Below, piece by piece: positions 45,375 through 56,355 of a stretch of 64,000 nucleotides of DNA. How positions within the stretch are numbered: the first letter of the stretch is position 1; each line of letters starts with the position of its first letter. The notes below the pieces were generated by a model. That model made no database searches. It worked only from the letters and a program-made list of their open reading frames with translations, and was not told where the DNA came from. The translations under genes and the position numbers were made by a program. The DNA comes from Atrina japonica (taxonomy: Eukaryota; Mollusca; Bivalvia; Pterioida; Pinnidae), in assembly GCA_030159075.1 (NCBI GenBank), contig BROG01000794.1, forward strand, positions 244,501 through 308,500. The letters are read 5' to 3'.

Positions 45375-46020
45375 GAGATGTGGCTGTACCTCCACATACA
45401 CTACTGAATGTGTTTTCCCATAACAATTAATAATATATATGGTTTAAGGGAAGGCTGTGAATGGTTTTTAAGTTATAAGCAAAAATATAAATTTCAGGGG
45501 GTGGGGCAGGACCCTCATATGCACCACAGTGTGTGTCTCCCCATAACAGTCAATAATATATATGGTTTAAAGGTAGGGCTGTGAAGAGTTTTTAAGCTAA
45601 ATTTCAGGGAGTGGGGCAGGACCCCCATATGCACAACTAAATGTGTCTCCCCATAACAATCAATAATATATATGATTTAAGGATGGGGCTGTGAAAGGTT
45701 TAAAAGTTATAAGCAAAAATATAAATTTCAGGGGGTGGGGCAGAACCCGCATATGCACCACTAAATGTGTCTCTCCATAACAATCCAAAAATATATGGTT
45801 TAAAGGTGGGGTTGTGAACGGTTTTTAAGTTATAAGTAAAAATATATATTTCAGAGGGTGGGACAGGATCTCCAAGGACCCCCCCCCCCCCCCCCCCCCC
45901 CCCATACACCACTGAATGTGTTTCCCATTAACGATCAAAAATATATATGGTTAAAGGGTGGGGCTGTGAACGGTTTTTAAGTTATAAGTAAAAATATAAA
46001 TTTCAGGGGGTGGGGCAGGA
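45375..46020. repeat. Tandem array of about 125-bp units, about 5 copies, with a poly-C run
   Basis: Units share AAATTTCAGGGGGTGGGGCA, GGACCCCCATATGCACCAC, TGTGTCTCCCCATAACAATC and TATATATGGTTTAA. The last unit has about 24 consecutive C at 45,880-45,903. Frames across it (Gly/Pro runs) are artefacts. Confidence 0.9.
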
Positions 46021-47200
46021 CTTATGTGTCTGTGACCTTGACATTTAACCCCAGGACCTTGAAATTTGTCTTTTTAAAGATTTAAAGATGTACCAAGTTT
46101 TTATCCTTTTGAACCCTGTTGGGGGCTCTTTATGCTGCTTCACATGGGGATGATAAATGCCTAGTTTGGTTAAAAATGGCCTATTGGTTCTTGAGAAGAT
46201 GTCAAAAATGTCTCAAATTTGACAATAAAAGGGGAGATAACTCCAATTAGGTGCAACCTGGCAATTTGGGACCTCTTGACCTTTTTGTTGATCTTTGCCT
46301 GCAGAACATTTTTGCTTCTTCTACTTTCTTTCTATGTATTATACTTTTCAAGATAATAGGACAAAACTGTCCAAAACATGAGAAATCCACTTAAACCAGG
46401 AAATAACTCCCATAGTGGTCGCCCCAGCAATTTTGGCTCTCTGACTTTTTTGTAGATCTTTGTGTACTGAACATTTTTGCTTCTTTCACTTTCTCTATAT
46501 CTATTACACTTTTTAAGATAATAGGACAAAACTGTTCAAAACATGAGAAATCCACTAAAAAAGGAAACAATTCCCATAAGGCTTGACCTGGCAATTTCAG
46601 CACTGTTGACATTTTTGTAGATCTTTGTGTACTGAACATTTTTACTTTTTCCACTTTCTTTCTATGTACATGTATTATACTTTTCAAGATAATAGGACAA
46701 AAATGTAAGACATGAAAAATCCACTAAAAAGAGGAAATAACTCCCATAAGGGTCCACCTGGCAATTTTTGCCTGGCTGAATTTGTGTACTGAACATTTTT
46801 TGCTTCTTTCACTTTCTCTCTATCTATTATACTCTTTAAGGTAATAGAACAAAACTTCCAAAAACTTGATAACTCCTCTAAAAAGGGGAAATAACTCCCA
46901 TAAGGGTCAACCCAGCAATTTCGGCCCTGATAATTTTTTTGTAGATCTTTGCATGCTGAATAATTTTGCTTCTTTCACATTCTTTCTATCTATAATACTT
47001 TTAAGATAATGTCAAAAAAACAGCCCGAAACATGAAAAATCAGCTTAAAATGATAAATAACTACCATATGGGGCGATCTGACAATTTTTACCCTGATGAC
47101 TTTTTGGTAAATCTTTGCATGCTGAACATTTTTGCTTCTTTCACTTTTCTTTAACATATTATATTTTTCAAGATAATGTTAAAAAAGTCCAAAAACATGT
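46021..47200. repeat. 'CCCATAAGGG' tandem array, copy 2, about 6 units
   Basis: Same unit as 33,330-34,262. It begins with TGTGACCTTGACATTTAACC and TTAAAGATGTACCAAGTTTT, a header also present at 35,840, showing that header and array belong to one element family. Confidence 0.9.
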
Positions 47201-47847
47201 CAAGTTTTTTATATAGGAAGACAAAAAACACATCTTAAACTTTGATGCATCATGTCTATTTTTAGTAACAACCTCATTTGCATAATGCTCTATATTCAGT
47301 AAAATTATAGTGAAAAATGTGTACATGTATTGTTTGAACACATTAAATTATTATTTTTTAATGGTACATGTATTACTGGCAATTTAATCTTGTATTTGCA
47401 GAAAATGTCCTTAATAGACAAAACATAACCATATTTGGAAATATTTTTGACTCTCAAATTGGGGGTAGGGGGTATTATAGAAGGCCTTGTAGACAAAAGT
47501 GAATTTTTGAGGAAGTTTGAGTCTATTTATCTTCTAAAGTGGGATAATTTTTTTATGACACCAGTATCATTGAATAGTCCAATGGATATTGTAAAGAATA
47601 TAAAAAATCCAATTTTGGCAAATAATAGCAAGATATCTAATTTTACACCAAAATTTCCCATATTTTCATAAATTTCTTAATCATTTAAATTCCAATTAAA
47701 ATTCTGTAACTCTAAACCATTAAGTAATCTGAGACCTCAGTCACTGAATTATTATATGAAATATTTTACATACATATTGTCATCTTTTTATGTATTTTTA
47801 TGTATTACTGCCAAAAATACCATAAAAAGGTTAAAAACAACAACAAG
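47201..47847. other. AT-rich DNA, no gene
   Basis: The 78-codon frame at 47,435 lacks splice or homology support. Confidence 0.5.
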
Positions 47848-48278
47848 TAGCCTGGGTTCCTGGCCCAATCTTCATCGATAGGGCGGCATTAGGGCCAGGC
47901 GTAATACAATCCACCTGACCAAGTTATCAGCGCAAAACAGGATTGAAAATTATCACGTGACCAAGATATTGGATATAGAAATGGGCATGCCCATATCAGT
48001 AAACAGAGAAAATGGCGGTATCCATCTCCGTATTCAAACAAGCAATCACGTCAGATTCTTGCAAATGTAGTAAACAATCTACTTGCTTATGTCTGTGGGA
48101 TCTTTATTGTGTATTTCTACAATGATTGAGTGCAAATAGTGCATATATCATGCATTTTATACGCTGTAGATTCTCGCAGCTGATAAAGGTAAATTTGTCC
48201 AATCAGATTATTGAAGTGATTGTATTCCACCTGGCTATACTGACAGCGTTAGCATCAGTGAGCCAGGATCCCAGGCTA
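47848..48278. repeat. hAT-like MITE, 431 bp
   Basis: Ends TAGCCTGGGTTCCTGGC and GCCAGGATCCCAGGCTA are inverted repeats. Flanks ACAACAAG and ACCACAAG form a near-perfect 8-bp target duplication. TAG-type ends and an 8-bp duplication fit hAT elements. The interior has TTATCACGTGACCAAG and AAAATGGCGGTATCC. Confidence 0.8.
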
Positions 48279-48976
48279 AACCACAAGTGTCTATGAATTA
48301 TCTCCCTTTACTTGAACTCGACAGTTTGTTAACAGAGAGTAAACATGCAGAGTTGTTTATCATAGAGAATATGAAATTTATGTCACTTTGCACATTTTAC
48401 TGGTATCTTTGGTGAAAAATATCCAAATTATGATGACAACACACTTGCAATACCTATTTCATAGTGCAGTTAAACACACAGATCTAAACAGTGGACAGCA
48501 GTGTCTGGAAAGATGTTATAAAGTGAACATATTTCCAAGGGCAAAAAGGTCTTGACTTTTGCAATTACCACAAATGTTTACTTATTTTACATTTTAAGCA
48601 GAGGAATATCAAACATTTAAAATAATTTTAATTGCAAAAGTAGTACAGTCTAACTTGGAATTATTTCTTTGCCAGGGGATCATTTTTAATAGACTTATTG
48701 ATGGTATATTGATGCATATATGAATTGTGCTCAAAAGTAAATGCAAAGACCTATAATTTTTTTTTCTCTTTGAGTTCCTCCATTAATCCTTTAGTAAATT
48801 ATATAGGTCTGTGTCATGAAAAGCTTGTTATTTTTAAACTGAGCAGCGAGCATCCTTATATTGAGTAATAGCTGCAAAACCACAATTTCCTTCAAATTTG
48901 GTGTATTTACATCCAGTGCTATTATTATTTGCCAAAATTGGTTTTTTTATATTTTGTAGATATATATGACCATGGT
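48279..48976. other. AT-rich DNA, no gene
   Basis: Nothing supported. Confidence 0.5.
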
Positions 48977-50010
48977 TTAAAGCAATATAAGCTATAACAA
49001 CAGTTATTTTTGTCCCGTGACATATAGTTGAGAATATGATAAAAAATACATACATTATGAAACACGTAAAATATTGTAAAAGATCGTCTTTTCAAAGTTA
49101 TTTGTTTTATTAGAATTTAAGTGTTACCGTACCTTAAAAATCAACCTGTATTTCCGTATGCAATGACCTTTCAGATAAACTCTTTGGCCATATCAAATGT
49201 ACTTCGTAATTCTGTTGGGGGATCTCGGTCCTTTACGCGTTTGAATTATGTTAAAGTTGGCCAATTTTTATGTGTTTTATAATTATTTTTAAAATACATG
49301 ACGCGATTTTTATTGGAAAGTGCATGTATTATGTAAAATATATGCTTTTCAACGCTATTTTAAATACCTGAAGAAAATAGGATGAATATATGAATTAATA
49401 TATCAGGTCACTAAAAGATATTTTTTCCAATCTCTAATGTTACCCTGAATGCTGACATTGACTAAATCAACACAATATAACTGTAAAAAGTATGTGACCT
49501 CATATTTTACAACCGTGCTGCCATGTCTGGTGGAGTTGGGCAGTTCATGATCATTTGTGTCAAGAATGATAATGCCGAGAATGCGATGGGACGAGTTAAA
49601 ACTCGGTTGAGATCATCCGATATACCTGGCATGTGGACAATTTCAGAAACGAATGTTTTGAAAGGGCGAAAAGGACAAATTTTGCCTGATTTAGGTATGA
49701 ATTGATGATGTACAAAAATAAACACAAAGGGTAATAAGAATAGAATGTATATTAACTGCAAATAGCACGTGTGTATTGGTCACTCGGTAATCGTTGTAAA
49801 AAAATACCAAAAGTTAATTAGCAATGCTCAAATTATGGCGGACAAAAAATAACTGATATTACGGGTTATGTTTGGCAAGATTGTTGCAATTTTACACATG
49901 CACTTGTTATTTTAACCACCAGATGGTCTCTTTGGAATATATATGAGATAGAATATCACATAAAATGGGCATGTAAAAATTTTCACCTACGACAGCTCAT
50001 ATCGCTTTAA
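48977..50010 (+). mobile_element. TTAA-bounded inverted-repeat element, copy 2 (longer copy)
   Basis: TTAA at both ends (48,977-48,980; 50,007-50,010). Left AGCAATATAAGCTAT; right complement AGCGATATGAGCTGTC. 1,034 bp, inverted relative to 24,087-25,008 and colinear with it over most of its length (e.g. TTTCCGTATGCAATGACC, GGATCTCGGTCCTTTA, ATATCAGGTCACTAAAAGA, TTTGCCTGATTTAGGTATGA). It carries a small ORF. Confidence 0.8.
49523..49705 (+). CDS. 60-codon ORF in the TTAA element, exon-like, unknown
   Basis: ATG in good context (GCTGCCATGTC). It reads MSGGVGQFMIICVKNDNAE, NAMGRVKTRLRSSDIPGMW, TISETNVLKGRKGQILPDL, then GMN and stop. A GTATGA donor-like site at the end (GATTTAG|GTATGA) is conserved in copy 1 of the element, where only the last third of the ORF survives. 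Its base composition is richer in GC than the rest of the element. It may be a captured first coding exon or a remnant of an element-encoded protein. Not recognised. Confidence 0.35.
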   Translation: MSGGVGQFMIICVKNDNAENAMGRVKTRLRSSDIPGMWTISETNVLKGRKGQILPDLGMN

Positions 50011-52403
50011 GAAAAAAAAATGCCATTGAAATACTTTCACCACTTTAGAAAATATACAAGATTAAAAATTGGTAAATTTCACCATTTTGGCAATTTTACA
50101 GAACTAGGGCTATTTGAACAGGTATGAGTGAATATAGGGGAAAAATTAACTTTGGTATTAACATATTTTGACAGTTATTATATATTTTTACAACATTATC
50201 ATACCAATAAAACTATAACATGATGTTAAACACCGATATTTTGTTACCTTAAACTGCTGAAATTGCCTAATTTCCAGGTGCATTTTAACCATAAATGACT
50301 GTATATAGATGGCGCTCTATACATAGACTCGATCATAAAAATATTTTGCACAGAGAGTAGTTGTCATAAAGGTATCTTGTATGCAAAATCTCAGCTAAAT
50401 ATGATAACATTGCTTTTGGACCCTATTGCATGGTTTTCTGGCAGACTGGCTCTCAAAACAACAGAAAATTTCACAATAGAATTTTGGTAAGCAAGACAGT
50501 CCACAAGGTCTCTTTCAGAAAATTTTAACAAATATTCTACCTGAATACCAAATGATCTACAATAACTGTTTACGACATCATATAAAATACATGATTTTCT
50601 TGAAATTCTGCATACCTAAGAACCTTTTATAGCTTGCAATTTTAATTCAAAGTCAACAACATCAATGCCACCATCCAACAATTTTCCTATTATGGTATTG
50701 CATTTAATATGATCCCTTTTGCCCTAAATGAAGTTAAATATAGAACGTCTTACATTTTGAATAAAAACATTGTCAGGCAACTTGCCAATCACATTTTCTG
50801 GCCTGGAATGTTTACAAAATTCTACCAAATGTTAATGCATTTAAATTTATGTTCTTTTTTTTAAGTTTTTTGTCCATTGCATTAAACATTTTCGAGACCA
50901 ATTTATTGTTGATAATTTTTTTATTTGTCAATGATATAAGCAGCAACTAGTGGTTGAGTTGCATTCACATGTACATGTCAAACTATGTCATTCTCATTAC
51001 CCTTTTTCTTTTCCGATTAAATTACGACTGTTATCATTTTTTCATATTTTGTCAATGTAATTGGGGTGGTAAGCATTATTTTCTGATAATGAGACAAGTA
51101 ATTGATCGTGACACAAACACATAAGTGGCCCAGAATTGTTAGCCCTTCCTTTGTCATATCAACACGCGGTGAAGTCTTCCGAGTTTTAAATCTAATTAAA
51201 GGATTATAAGGAATTAATTATCATCATGGATATCGATTAGGGTAAGGCCAGACATAAAATATTCTGTTTGCTGTTTACCGACTCTGCCCTTTTACCTATG
51301 GGTAGGTAGGTAGGGAAATTATTTTATTTTGTTGGAAATTTTTCTGGCATTGAGTTGGGAAACAATATATTGTTATCTCGCATGTAAGTACTTATGTTAT
51401 TGTGCAGTCCATCATTTTCTGTACAAATTATAATGAAATAATGGTAAATGAGGACATATTAAATATTTCATAAATGTTTGAGACAGACAGGAGAAGAGAG
51501 AGGTTATTTGTTATTTCAACAAGTTTTCACAGAGGTTCATGACAGAGTATAAATAAAATGTATGCAGATATTTTGGAATCTATTTGTATATGTCAGTGTT
51601 CTCCCCAGAAATTTCAGATAGCACCATGGTAGCGCAGATGAATAAATCTGTCGTGTTGCGTCGGGACACGCCCCATGTCGCAACAGTGTCTCATGCTACA
51701 TGTTCTATTTTGTGTATCATTTAATGACTATTTGTACATTTTAGCACTAGAACATTATTAACAGTAAAATAAAATATACAAAGACATTTAAGATTTGATA
51801 TATTGTACAACAATTATCTATGGAAACTAAATGGTCATTTCATAGTCTTTGATCACTGGTTGCAAGTTAAACAGACTTGCCAGTATCAAACCAGAGGCTC
51901 AACTTGACCTCCCATCTATCGGCAATCAATCACATGGTGAGGCAGTGTTTATAGTAAGGTGCATGATGCAGTGACAGAGTCGGTGTTTTAAAATGATAAC
52001 TTTCCTAGGACATTTTTAATATATTTCTAATGTAAATTAGAGAAATACACAGGGTTATGTTAAAGAAAACAGGTGTATAAATTTAACTGATTTCATTTTA
52101 CTAGATTTGATATTGTTTTTGTAAAATTACATGTATTACGTTTTGACAAATATTTTTGAAATAAAAAAATAATAACGGGAGGTAACTCTTATGTAACTGT
52201 CTACAAGATTTTATGCATACTTTGCTATAACATTATTCCCTTCAGCTTTCATAAGAGGAAATATATCAAACAAATTTACACAGGTGTTTCATCAATTGTT
52301 TATCTTAGTAAAACATGTATCATACAGGATTTTTGGTTTCCTATTTTTATAAATAGTATTCGTAGAGAAAATATGTGTCTTTCTGGCATATAGCAGAAGC
52401 TTA
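50011..52403. other. AT-rich DNA, no feature seen
   Basis: No gene or well-defined repeat on either strand. A single GTAGGTAGGTAGG patch at about 51,301. Confidence 0.55.
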
Positions 52404-52583
52404 GGCCGAACTTTATGTCCTGATTTTAAGCGATTTTTTTGAGTGAGTAAAATCTTAATAAACCCTTTTGAGATTCTGTCGGGTTGCCCCACCAGACAGA
52501 ATCTCTAAAGGGATTAGGGTAAAATCCTGATTTAACCCCCCCACCCCCAAAAAATTGCTTAAATTCAGGACAGAAAGTTCGGC
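52404..52583. repeat. Foldback of about 180 bp
   Basis: The left arm begins GCCGAACTTTATGTCCTGA and the right arm ends CAGGACAGAAAGTTCGGC. Complementarity continues inward over about 80 bases (AGATTCTGTC near the tip). A C-run (CCCCCCCACCCCC) interrupts the right arm. Would form a long hairpin. Confidence 0.9.
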
Positions 52584-54026
52584 GAACTCATTTATGCCCT
52601 TATACTGTAGATGGATTGGTAATATATCGAAGAGTTACAAGAGGTCATATTATGAATTTGCAGTTCCTTGATAGGCCCCTAGTGTCATGTTATGTACAAA
52701 CTTAATTTTATTTTAGGCCTAACATACAAGGCAGGATGATTTGCAGGTATTTTTAATTAGGCATGACAGGTAGCAATTAACTTATTGACGTTGTATACAC
52801 ATCGTCACTGGGGGCCTTAGACTGGGTACTGTCAAAACAATGTATAGGTGTGAAATTAAACTCGAGGATCAATTGTGCACAGGCAGATCCTAAAATGTTA
52901 AGATACTCTCAGGTCAGGATGGTGTGGAAATGATTTGAAAAAAGGGCATGGCGTACAGAAAAAGGGCATGGCGCCATGAAAAAAAGGGTATGGTGCTGTG
53001 CCATCCTATTCATGCTTAGGGGAAAGGCTATATGCACTCAACTTTCGTTTTATATGAGACGAAGACAGTCAATGTCTGATGCATTTCTAATAGATATATG
53101 TGTGGTAGTGCCGATTTTATTATATGTATAAAATAAATAAAATAATAAATTAGAAACCATCGGCTGTATAGACAGTTATTATTTCAGCATATAAAATATA
53201 ATTTATCCTATTCACGATGCATGGCACACTACTAACAATTTTACTGATACTGACTATAGATCTCGGACATACTGACCAGATTGACCTCTGACATGAAATT
53301 GTACTGTTTCGGTTGGTTGTAAGATTTGGCGGGTAATTCTATTGTTTCGGACAGCAGTCCTAATAGCGCACTTCAGAGAGAAGGAGCGTATATATATATT
53401 TTGCCAAAACTATACACACACCATACATTGTAAGTATTATTTTCTTATTCACATCTTTTACACAGACACAAATCTATCTTCTACATTTTCCAAATTTAAT
53501 AATATTAACTGTAAAGTATGTATGACGGCAAGTAAGAATTAAGAGGAATAATTGTACGTATATATTCTGTAATTTTTATATGATATACTTACCTGTAGAT
53601 ACTTATATACATTCTTGTAAAAAGACAACAAGAGTAAATGTTTACAAAGAATTATTTTATTACATATTACTGATTTAATTGAACCGAATGTAAACTGTAC
53701 ATATCACTTTATACAGGTATTTGACTACAAATGAATGTCATCTGAATATACATCAGATCAAGCAAGATCATAGACTGTCGAATATATATATCATCCCAAT
53801 TCCATAAATTGGTACGATATCCTATTATATACTTTATATTTTGTCAGATATAATTCTTGTATAATTGTATCATAGATAACTATAATTGTAAAGATGATGA
53901 GGCTTTATGTTCCATTTTATTATAGTTTTTTTTGTATACCTTGTCAGTAAGAGTTACCCCTCTTTTTGAAAAAAGTAAAGATCCGCTCGAGTAGATAAAC
54001 AGCATATCTAATTAATATATCATTTT
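52584..54026. other. AT-rich DNA, no gene
   Basis: AAAGGGCATGGCG is repeated three times near 52,943-52,990. Otherwise nothing supported. Confidence 0.5.
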
Positions 54027-54128
54027 GTGTATTATATTCAAACACTGTGTCGAACTACTGACTGTGATCTTTTTGTGCTTTATTATTGTTATTACCATGT
54101 CTTACCTTGTTTTATTTATCTATATTTT

Positions 54129-54344
54129 AGGGTTGAATTAAAAATATATTTGATCTTCAAAGATCATGATTCTGTGCGTGGAAGGATCCACGAAAATAAA
54201 CTATTGAACCTGATTACCGACTCGTTGTGTATATACAAAACACGACCCCACTACATATGTATTGAAATAAATGAAAGCTACATATTTCTCTGTGACTGTG
54301 TTACTACTAGCGGCTTATGGCAGAAGTACTGCTGTTACAGATAA
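54129..54344 (+). CDS. Possible terminal exon, unknown, weak
   Basis: A TTTATCTATATTTTAG acceptor-like site precedes an open frame reading VELKIYLIFKDHDSVRGRI, HENKLLNLITDSLCIYK, TRPHYICIEINESYIFL and a Cys-rich end, stop at 54,344. It has more mixed codon usage than neighbouring chance frames. No family recognised and no upstream exon found. It may well be chance. Confidence 0.2.
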   Translation, partial: RVELKIYLIFKDHDSVRGRIHENKLLNLITDSLCIYKTRPHYICIEINESYIFLCDCVTTSGLWQKYCCYR

Positions 54345-54586
54345 TGATTACTCCCCCGTACGAATGGCATGAGCAAATGAAATTTACATGGAAAATTGCC
54401 ATAGACATCGTGTAAATGGCACACAGCAGGTATTCTGACAAATGTTGCTGTATTATAAATAAAGCAAATGTTGCTGTATTATAAATAAAGCAGAAGGCAT
54501 ATCTGGGACAGACTATAATTCATAATTACCGATTTATTACTCTCCTTGGACTTTCACATACATATGTAGCCTACACTGCATAATTC

Positions 54587-54589
<3 letters not shown>

Positions 54590-54648
<59 letters not shown>
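54590..54648. repeat. (TA)n microsatellite
   Basis: About 58 bases of AT dinucleotide repeat. A 33-bp direct duplication (AAATGTTGCTGTATTATAAA) lies upstream at about 54,439-54,490. Confidence 0.95.
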
Positions 54649-54649
<1 letters not shown>

Positions 54650-55562
54650 TATTGCTTAGATTTCAAATTAAAGAGACAACACGTTGTGAACAGACAAGAC
54701 CATGGCTTATCCAAATCATTACCAAATGCATTATATTGACGTGAAAGAGACATTGAACTTATCAGAAATCGTCAATAACTCTTCAAAAAAATATTTGTTT
54801 CTTATTTTTATTATAAAAATATGTTACAATTTTAAGAAATGGGATAAATTTGAATTAACCAAGAATGGAACAAATTGACCAGCATTCGCTGGAATCAAGG
54901 CAAATGACGCCCAAGGCTTAAATCAGACCACACTGGACACAGGCAGTTAAACCTATGATACACGTTATACAGGTATCTGCTCAGACGCACATTTCATCTA
55001 CATGTATGATGTTCCTATAATCTATTTTGGGTCCCTCTTTTTGGGGTACATTTGCACTGTTTGACACCCATGGGTTTCTTTTTGTTTGACTCACCTGTTT
55101 TTAACTTGTTTTCGTAGATGGCGACGCTCGTCTCAAAGTAATATATAGCATGCAACTATTCGGAACGTCCTTAAAAATAAGACATCTTCCACAAATATTC
55201 GAGAATGTGAGTAAGGTATATTTTGGCAATTGTTTTAATATATACATTATAATATAGATCTGTTTCTGAAAACTAGCAAATTTCGCATAAAATTAATGCG
55301 TGTTTACAAAAATGAATACATTCAGTTAAATATCAAGAAATATTCCATTGATCACGAGCTAGTTACTCAACATCTACCCAAAACACATGAAAAGTGTTAG
55401 ATATCAATTGTTTGCTGGAATTTATGTTATTACTTTTGCAGAAAATTTTAACATGCAGATCGATTCAAAATTTAAATGATTTTGGAATGAAATGAGTTTG
55501 GAACGAAACGTTCGAATTCTAATATTTAGATAGTAGTAAGAACCGGAGTCGGAATAGAGTGC
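54649..55562. other. AT-rich DNA, no gene
   Basis: GGGATAAATTTGAATTAACC and AACAAATTGACC near 54,840 relate to the repeat at 44,641. Confidence 0.5.
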
Positions 55563-55755
55563 AGGGTTCAGGGCGGCAAGTTGAATTCCTGTCATTCGGA
55601 TGAGACAGTTAAAACCACAGTAGGTGTCGGCACGTTAAAGAACCCTCACTGCTCGATGATCGTAAGTGCCGATCATAGGCCAAAATTTGAAGCCCTTCAC
55701 CGGCATTTGGTGACGTCTCCATATGAGTGAAAGATTCTTGAGTGGGACGTTAAAC
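55563..55755 (+). mobile_element. SINE, copy 3
   Basis: The best-preserved body of the three, ending GAAAGATTCTTGAGTGGGAC + GTTAAACAAACG. The head is GGGTTCAGGGCGGCAAGTTG + AATTCCTG, a decayed B box. Same orientation as the other two copies. Confidence 0.85.
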
Positions 55756-56129
55756 AAACGAAGGTTCAGGACAGACACCACCAGATATTTTCCCAAAGGC
55801 CTCAGTACTAATTTGCAAAACTTCAGGTCAATTTCACTCCCATGTTTATCAAATCATTACCCTGTGCTGAAAGATTAATGTTTTTTATAACAAAATATGC
55901 AATCAAAAGTATACGTTGCCAATGTATTTCTACTTCAAATTTTCACTTGTAGTTGTAGATCAACTCATCCACACCAAATATAGGAACAATACTCAATAGT
56001 GGCGTAGCTGGTCCAGGAAAGTGTGTGTGTGTGGGGGGGGCACAACCGTTCAAAATATCGAGAAATGGAGTGGTATAGGAAGCAAATCAAAAGGTGGGTT
56101 TAAAGGGTAAGGTATGAGGTTGGTGACAT
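55756..56129. other. No gene; flank of the 4.67-kb element
   Basis: Contains AATAGTGGCGTAGCTGG and a GT/G-run at about 56,023-56,040. It ends in GTGACAT, the target-duplication copy of the next feature. Confidence 0.5.
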
Positions 56130-56187
56130 CAGCGATATATAAAGCTAATAGGGATTGGTGACTCGCGCTTCTTCCGGTTATGAGCGG

Positions 56188-56355
56188 ATGTCTCCTTTTG
56201 ATATGCAAATAAATCGACACTCGCCGCGCAGGCGCAAACCAGTGAGTAACACGCAAACAGTCAGAAGGGACGTAATCGAGACAAATCTCTTATACAGAGT
56301 TGTCGGTCGTGTAAAAGTTGAGAAGCTGCTGGCACCAGCAAGGACCGACAACTAG
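56188..56355 (+). CDS. 55-codon ORF near the left end of the 4.67-kb element, unknown
   Basis: ATG at 56,188 lies 44-52 bases after TATATAAAG (56,136-56,144), inside the terminal repeat. It reads MSPFDMQINRHSPRRRKPV, then SNTQTVRRDVIETNLLYRV, VGRVKVEKLLAPARTDN. Arg-rich and GC-rich (about 50%) against AT-rich surroundings. A GTGAGT donor-like site inside it (after AAACCA, about 56,241) gives an alternative: a first exon. Not recognised. Confidence 0.3.
   Translation: MSPFDMQINRHSPRRRKPVSNTQTVRRDVIETNLLYRVVGRVKVEKLLAPARTDN

Noticed and set aside
56130..56165. Conserved core promoter shared by two convergent host genes
   Set aside because: Kept only as a secondary idea: the flanking GTGACAT duplication makes transposon termini the simpler reading.
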